33,330 nucleotides of DNA, from the NCBI GenBank assembly GCA_937889395.1, contig CALAOW010000202.1, positions 1-33,330 on the forward strand, given 5' to 3'. The translations under genes and the position numbers were made by a program. This document shows, piece after piece, positions 31,152-33,330 of the stretch. The notes beneath the pieces are model-generated. The model saw nothing but the letters and a program-made list of their open reading frames with translations. It did not search any database and was not told where the DNA came from. How positions within the stretch are numbered: the stretch's first letter is position 1; every line of letters begins with the position of its first letter. The DNA comes from an uncultured Pseudomonadota bacterium (lineage in GTDB: Bacteria > Desulfobacterota > Binatia > Binatales > Binataceae).

Positions 31152-31203
31152 ATAGCGACGCGCTCGCTTGAATCTAATTGCGCACGCGATTAGCGTCCGG
31201 CGC

Positions 31204-31635
31204 ATGGCAAATGAAACGTCGCAATCCGCTCGCGCGCCGCTTGGATGGTTTCTCACCGTTATGACGGTGCTGTTCGTCGTGCTTGCGCTTTCCGATTTCA
31301 CCAAGGCGCTCCAGTTCGCGCATAATCCGGCGGTCGGGGGGCTGGTGGTCTTCGGGCACAAGTTCCACGGCGTCGCGAACAACCTCGTGCTCGGTCCGCT
31401 GTTCGGCATCGTATTTCTCATCTACGCCCACGGCATCTGGAACCTGCGCGCGTGGGTGATCCCACTTTCGATCGTCTATGCGTTCTACGTCCCCTACAAC
31501 CTGGTGCTGTTCTGGTACACGCATCTTGAGGGGGATCGATCGATTGGGTTCATCGTGATCTATCTGGCAATCGCGCTGACCGGTTCGATCGGCACCGCGA
31601 TCTATCTCGCCTATCATCGCGAGCGGCTGAGCTGA
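31204..31635 (+). CDS. Four-helix membrane protein of unknown function
   Basis: From ATG 31204 the protein has 143 residues with four strongly hydrophobic helices (about 15-35, 55-78, 82-105 and 112-135). The N-terminus (MANETSQSARAPLGW) is short and polar, and charged residues are few. Between helices 1 and 2 is ALQFAHNPAVGGLVVFGHKFHGVANN, with several His. I do not recognise the family. An in-frame TTG at 31168 would extend it by 12 residues and has no better support. It is a single gene, followed 69 bases later by a GST gene with its own promoter. Confidence 0.75.
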   Translation: MANETSQSARAPLGWFLTVMTVLFVVLALSDFTKALQFAHNPAVGGLVVFGHKFHGVANNLVLGPLFGIVFLIYAHGIWNLRAWVIPLSIVYAFYVPYNLVLFWYTHLEGDRSIGFIVIYLAIALTGSIGTAIYLAYHRERLS

Positions 31636-31669
31636 CCGTCGCGCGGCTGAATCCAATGATTTTTTGGAG

Positions 31670-31698
31670 TTGACGGCGGCAGCGCACAGTTTTAAATT
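31670..31698 (+). promoter_or_regulatory. Sigma-70-like promoter of the second GST gene
   Basis: TTGACG (31670-31675) and TAAATT (31693-31698) lie 17 bases apart. The expected transcript start would be at or within a base or two of the ATG at 31705, and there is no Shine-Dalgarno sequence. Together this points to a leaderless mRNA. Confidence 0.45.
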
Positions 31699-31704
31699 GC
31701 AACT

Positions 31705-32313
31705 ATGAAAATTTACGATTTCACCGGGGCTCCAAATCCACGCCGCGTGCGCGTATTTCTCGCGGAAAAAGGCATCAACGTTCCTCTCGTGCAGGTGAAT
31801 CTCGCTACTGCCGACAATCGCAAGCCCGAGTTCCTGAAAATTAATCCGATGGGCGGGGTGCCGGTGCTCGAACTTGACGACGGCACTCATATCGCGGAGT
31901 CGGTGGCGATTTGCCGCTACTTCGAGGAAACCAAGCCGGAGCCGCGCCTGATGGGCGTGGATGCGAAGGACAAGGCGGTCGTCGAGATGTGGAACCGGCG
32001 GATGGAGTTCGAAGTATTGATGATGACGGCGGGCGCGTTCCGCAACACCAGCGATTTCTTCAAGGGACGCATCCCGCAAGTCAAGGAATACGGCGAGATC
32101 TGTCGAAGCGCGGCAGTCAAACGGCTGGAATGGCTGGACACGGTGCTGGCAGATCGCGAATTCATCGCGGGACCGCGCTACACGATTGCGGATATCACGG
32201 CGCTGATCGGAATCGATTTCGGCCGGCTGACCGGAATCAAGGTCCAGGAGAATCAGAAGAACCTCGCGCGATGGCATCAGGCGGTATCGAGCCGTCCCAG
32301 CGCCAAGGCATAG
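31705..32313 (+). CDS. Glutathione S-transferase family protein
   Basis: The 202-residue protein has a thioredoxin-like N-terminal domain (1-78): MKIYDFTGAPNPRRVRVFLAEKG, the cis-Pro motif GGVPVLELDDG and the glutathione-contacting ESVAICRYFE. The helical C-terminal domain includes FIAGPRYTIADITAL, the N-capping motif conserved in GSTs. The position used by Ser or Cys in other classes is in GAPNPRR, so no catalytic Ser/Cys is obvious. It is a cytosolic detoxification or isomerase enzyme of unknown substrate. The ATG is probably the first base of the mRNA. It converges with the oxidase cluster. Confidence 0.9.
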   Translation: MKIYDFTGAPNPRRVRVFLAEKGINVPLVQVNLATADNRKPEFLKINPMGGVPVLELDDGTHIAESVAICRYFEETKPEPRLMGVDAKDKAVVEMWNRRMEFEVLMMTAGAFRNTSDFFKGRIPQVKEYGEICRSAAVKRLEWLDTVLADREFIAGPRYTIADITALIGIDFGRLTGIKVQENQKNLARWHQAVSSRPSAKA

Positions 32314-32378
32314 GGCCGAAGAAGGAACCTTGAATCGCGTGCGAAGAATGCGCGCTGTATAAGGACCCTCACCTTGAT

Positions 32379-32399
32379 CCTCTCCCTTGCAGGGAGAGG
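32379..32399. terminator. Shared hairpin between convergent genes
   Basis: CCTCTCCCT (32379-32387), TGC, AGGGAGAGG (32391-32399) forms a nine-pair perfect stem between the GST and DUF420 genes, whose ends face each other. It lacks a T run on either side. It also resembles the common CCCTCACC...CTCTCCC intergenic repeat of proteobacteria. Confidence 0.45.
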
Positions 32400-32409
32400 G
32401 GACAGAGTT

Positions 32410-32880
32410 TCAGCGCGAGGCGGACGGGGCGAGAGCCGCCGCCGCCGGCGGATATATCGGCGTGTAGATCCGGTACAGCATCAGGTAAACGATCACTCCG
32501 GTCACCGAGACGTACATCCACAGCGGGAAGGTCCATCGCGCGATTCGGCGATGGCGCTTGAACTTGCCGCGGAGCGCGAACCAAAGCGTCGCGAATATAA
32601 GCGGCACGATTGCACCGGCCAGGATCACGTGCGGAATCAGAATCGCGAAGTACAGCGACCGAACCCACCCTTGGCCGCTGAAGCGCACGTTTCCGACGTG
32701 GTAGTGATAAACGAGATATGACGTCAGGAAAGCGGCGGAAAAACCCATCGCGCCGATCGTGCATGCGCGATGCGCTCGCACCCAGCCGTTCCTGATGAAG
32801 ACGAATCCCGCCAGCAGCAGAATGGCGGCGCATCCATTGAGGATCGCGTTGAGCGGCGCCAGTGAATGGTAGGAATCCAA
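32410..32880 (-). CDS. DUF420 membrane protein of the cytochrome oxidase cluster
   Basis: The 156-residue protein has four membrane helices (about 10-30, 40-62, 75-103 and 122-142). The DUF420 pattern is present: LNAILNGCAAILLLAGFVFIR, the His-rich YLVYHYHVG, SLYFAILIPHVILA, and HRRIARWTFPLWMYVSVTGVIVYLML. The conserved His residues suggest metal or haem handling. DUF420 genes are found with cytochrome c oxidase genes, and the CtaM protein of Gram-positives is a relative needed for oxidase maturation. It lies 25 bases after the subunit IV gene on the same strand, so it is in that operon. No ribosome site is obvious before 32880. Confidence 0.9.
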   Translation of the reverse strand: MDSYHSLAPLNAILNGCAAILLLAGFVFIRNGWVRAHRACTIGAMGFSAAFLTSYLVYHYHVGNVRFSGQGWVRSLYFAILIPHVILAGAIVPLIFATLWFALRGKFKRHRRIARWTFPLWMYVSVTGVIVYLMLYRIYTPIYPPAAAALAPSASR

Positions 32881-32905
32881 TCAGGTTGCCAAGTTTTTCA
32901 CTGTT

Positions 32906-33304
32906 TTAATGCTGAGGGACTTGCTGGGCCGGCGGCGCGACCGGATTTTCTTCCATCTCGGCCGGATTCGTCTCCCCGATCTTGTGCTCGGACTTCGTCC
33001 ACATCCGCGCCGTCAGATCGGGCAGCAGCATGAGGCACAGAAAGGTGACCAGCACTACCGGAACTATCGCGATGAGCGCCAGCGCCTTTTTTTCCATCGC
33101 CAGATGCATCAAGTACATCGCCGCCAGCACGGCCTGTGCCCCCGCCAGCGCGATCAGCAGGCCGGCTTTGGCGACTTGCGGCAGACCCGTCGCATACACG
33201 ACCAGCTCGATCCCGGTCAAAATCGCCAGGTAGATAAAAACCGCAACGTAGTTCGGCCCGCTAGGATCGGCCTCATGCCCTGAAATCGCCACTTGCGTCG
33301 TCAT
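32906..33304 (-). CDS. Cytochrome c oxidase subunit IV (caa3/CyoD-type)
   Basis: The 132-residue protein has three membrane helices (about 18-37, 45-68 and 77-97), the layout of prokaryotic oxidase subunit IV. The second helix ends in AMYLMHLAMEKK, the conserved MxLxxE/K-like part of the family, followed by IAIVPVVLVTFLCLMLLPDL. The C-terminal tail is Pro- and Glu-rich. It stabilises the heme-copper oxidase in the inner membrane. Its ATG overlaps the stop of the preceding gene by four bases, so the two are coupled. The core subunits lie beyond the right edge. Confidence 0.9.
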   Translation of the reverse strand: MTTQVAISGHEADPSGPNYVAVFIYLAILTGIELVVYATGLPQVAKAGLLIALAGAQAVLAAMYLMHLAMEKKALALIAIVPVVLVTFLCLMLLPDLTARMWTKSEHKIGETNPAEMEENPVAPPAQQVPQH

Positions 33305-33330
33305 GGCTTGAATTTCATCTCCGGACCGTA
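33301..33330 (-). CDS. C-terminal end of a gene, probably an oxidase subunit (right edge)
   Basis: Nine codons and a TGA stop (33301-33303) read YGPEMKFKP on the minus strand, overlapping the start of the subunit IV gene as ATGA. By gene order this is probably cytochrome c oxidase subunit III. The nine residues alone cannot prove it. Confidence 0.45.
   Translation of the reverse strand, partial: YGPEMKFKP

Larger units (their letters stand above)
30579..31203. other. Repeat-rich non-coding island
   Basis: No convincing gene lies in these 625 bases. The stretch holds two modular hairpin repeats, a 14-base inverted repeat and two or three TCATTCTGAGCG-type fragments ending in GATGACACAAA or GAATGACACAAA. 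One short frame from GTG 30744 to TAG 30854 (36 residues, beginning VKRAKKKFAKLNHLL) has no ribosome site and may be the remnant of a small gene. The island lies between the PEGKA-family gene and a membrane-protein gene. Confidence 0.6.

Overview
This window is high-GC DNA from a Gram-negative bacterium. Outer-membrane lipid genes (lpxD, a heptosyltransferase II) and a TonB show the envelope type. A stand-alone 3-hydroxyacyl-CoA dehydrogenase plus SCP2-type thiolase, two glutathione S-transferases, epoxide-hydrolase-like and other alpha/beta hydrolases, and a heme-copper oxidase cluster suggest an aerobic, lipid-using soil or groundwater lineage. The gene mix resembles uncultured deltaproteobacteria-like groups such as Binatota. 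That placement is an inference from style; no rRNA or tRNA gene was seen. Gene density is high, start codons GTG and TTG are common, and most gaps are short.

Left part (1-7200): the tail of a gene at the edge, a HAD phosphatase, a GST, a VanZ-like membrane protein, glucose-6-phosphate dehydrogenase (zwf), then the beta-oxidation pair. Several gaps here carry a modular hairpin repeat that returns near 30.6-31.2 kb. Positions 7247-7902 hold a PIN/ribbon-helix-helix toxin-antitoxin pair with a palindrome over its start codons. 8.0-12.9 kb runs on the plus strand: waaF-like gene, lpxD, crcB with a DUF190 gene, a RidA-like gene and a class III aminotransferase.

Middle (13.0-21.2 kb): mscL with a zinc-ribbon tail, a possible 41-residue secreted peptide, a fatty acid desaturase, an epoxide-hydrolase-like enzyme, a 6-phosphofructokinase, a TPR lipoprotein, an exported beta-carbonic anhydrase, a secreted PKD protein, an SDR, an alpha/beta hydrolase and a small unknown protein.

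The standout is at 21353-25228: a 1291-residue protein that reads as Mrr-like (PD-(D/E)XK-fold) domain, long TPR array, GreA/GreB C-terminal-like domain and PIN-like nuclease domain, with a perfect inverted repeat just before its start. This layout is typical of biological conflict (defence) effectors. The nuclease-like N-terminus looks catalytically degraded.

Right part (25.3-33.3 kb): an ABC-F ATPase, a YqeY-like protein, a 79-base tandem repeat, a secreted unknown protein, a TonB gene behind a clear cobalamin riboswitch, a protein of the 'RANAKK-GPRSPEGKA-NALKHG' family, a repeat-rich non-coding island, a four-helix membrane protein, a second GST with a promoter placed for leaderless transcription, and a minus-strand cluster with DUF420 and cytochrome oxidase subunit IV genes running off the right edge.
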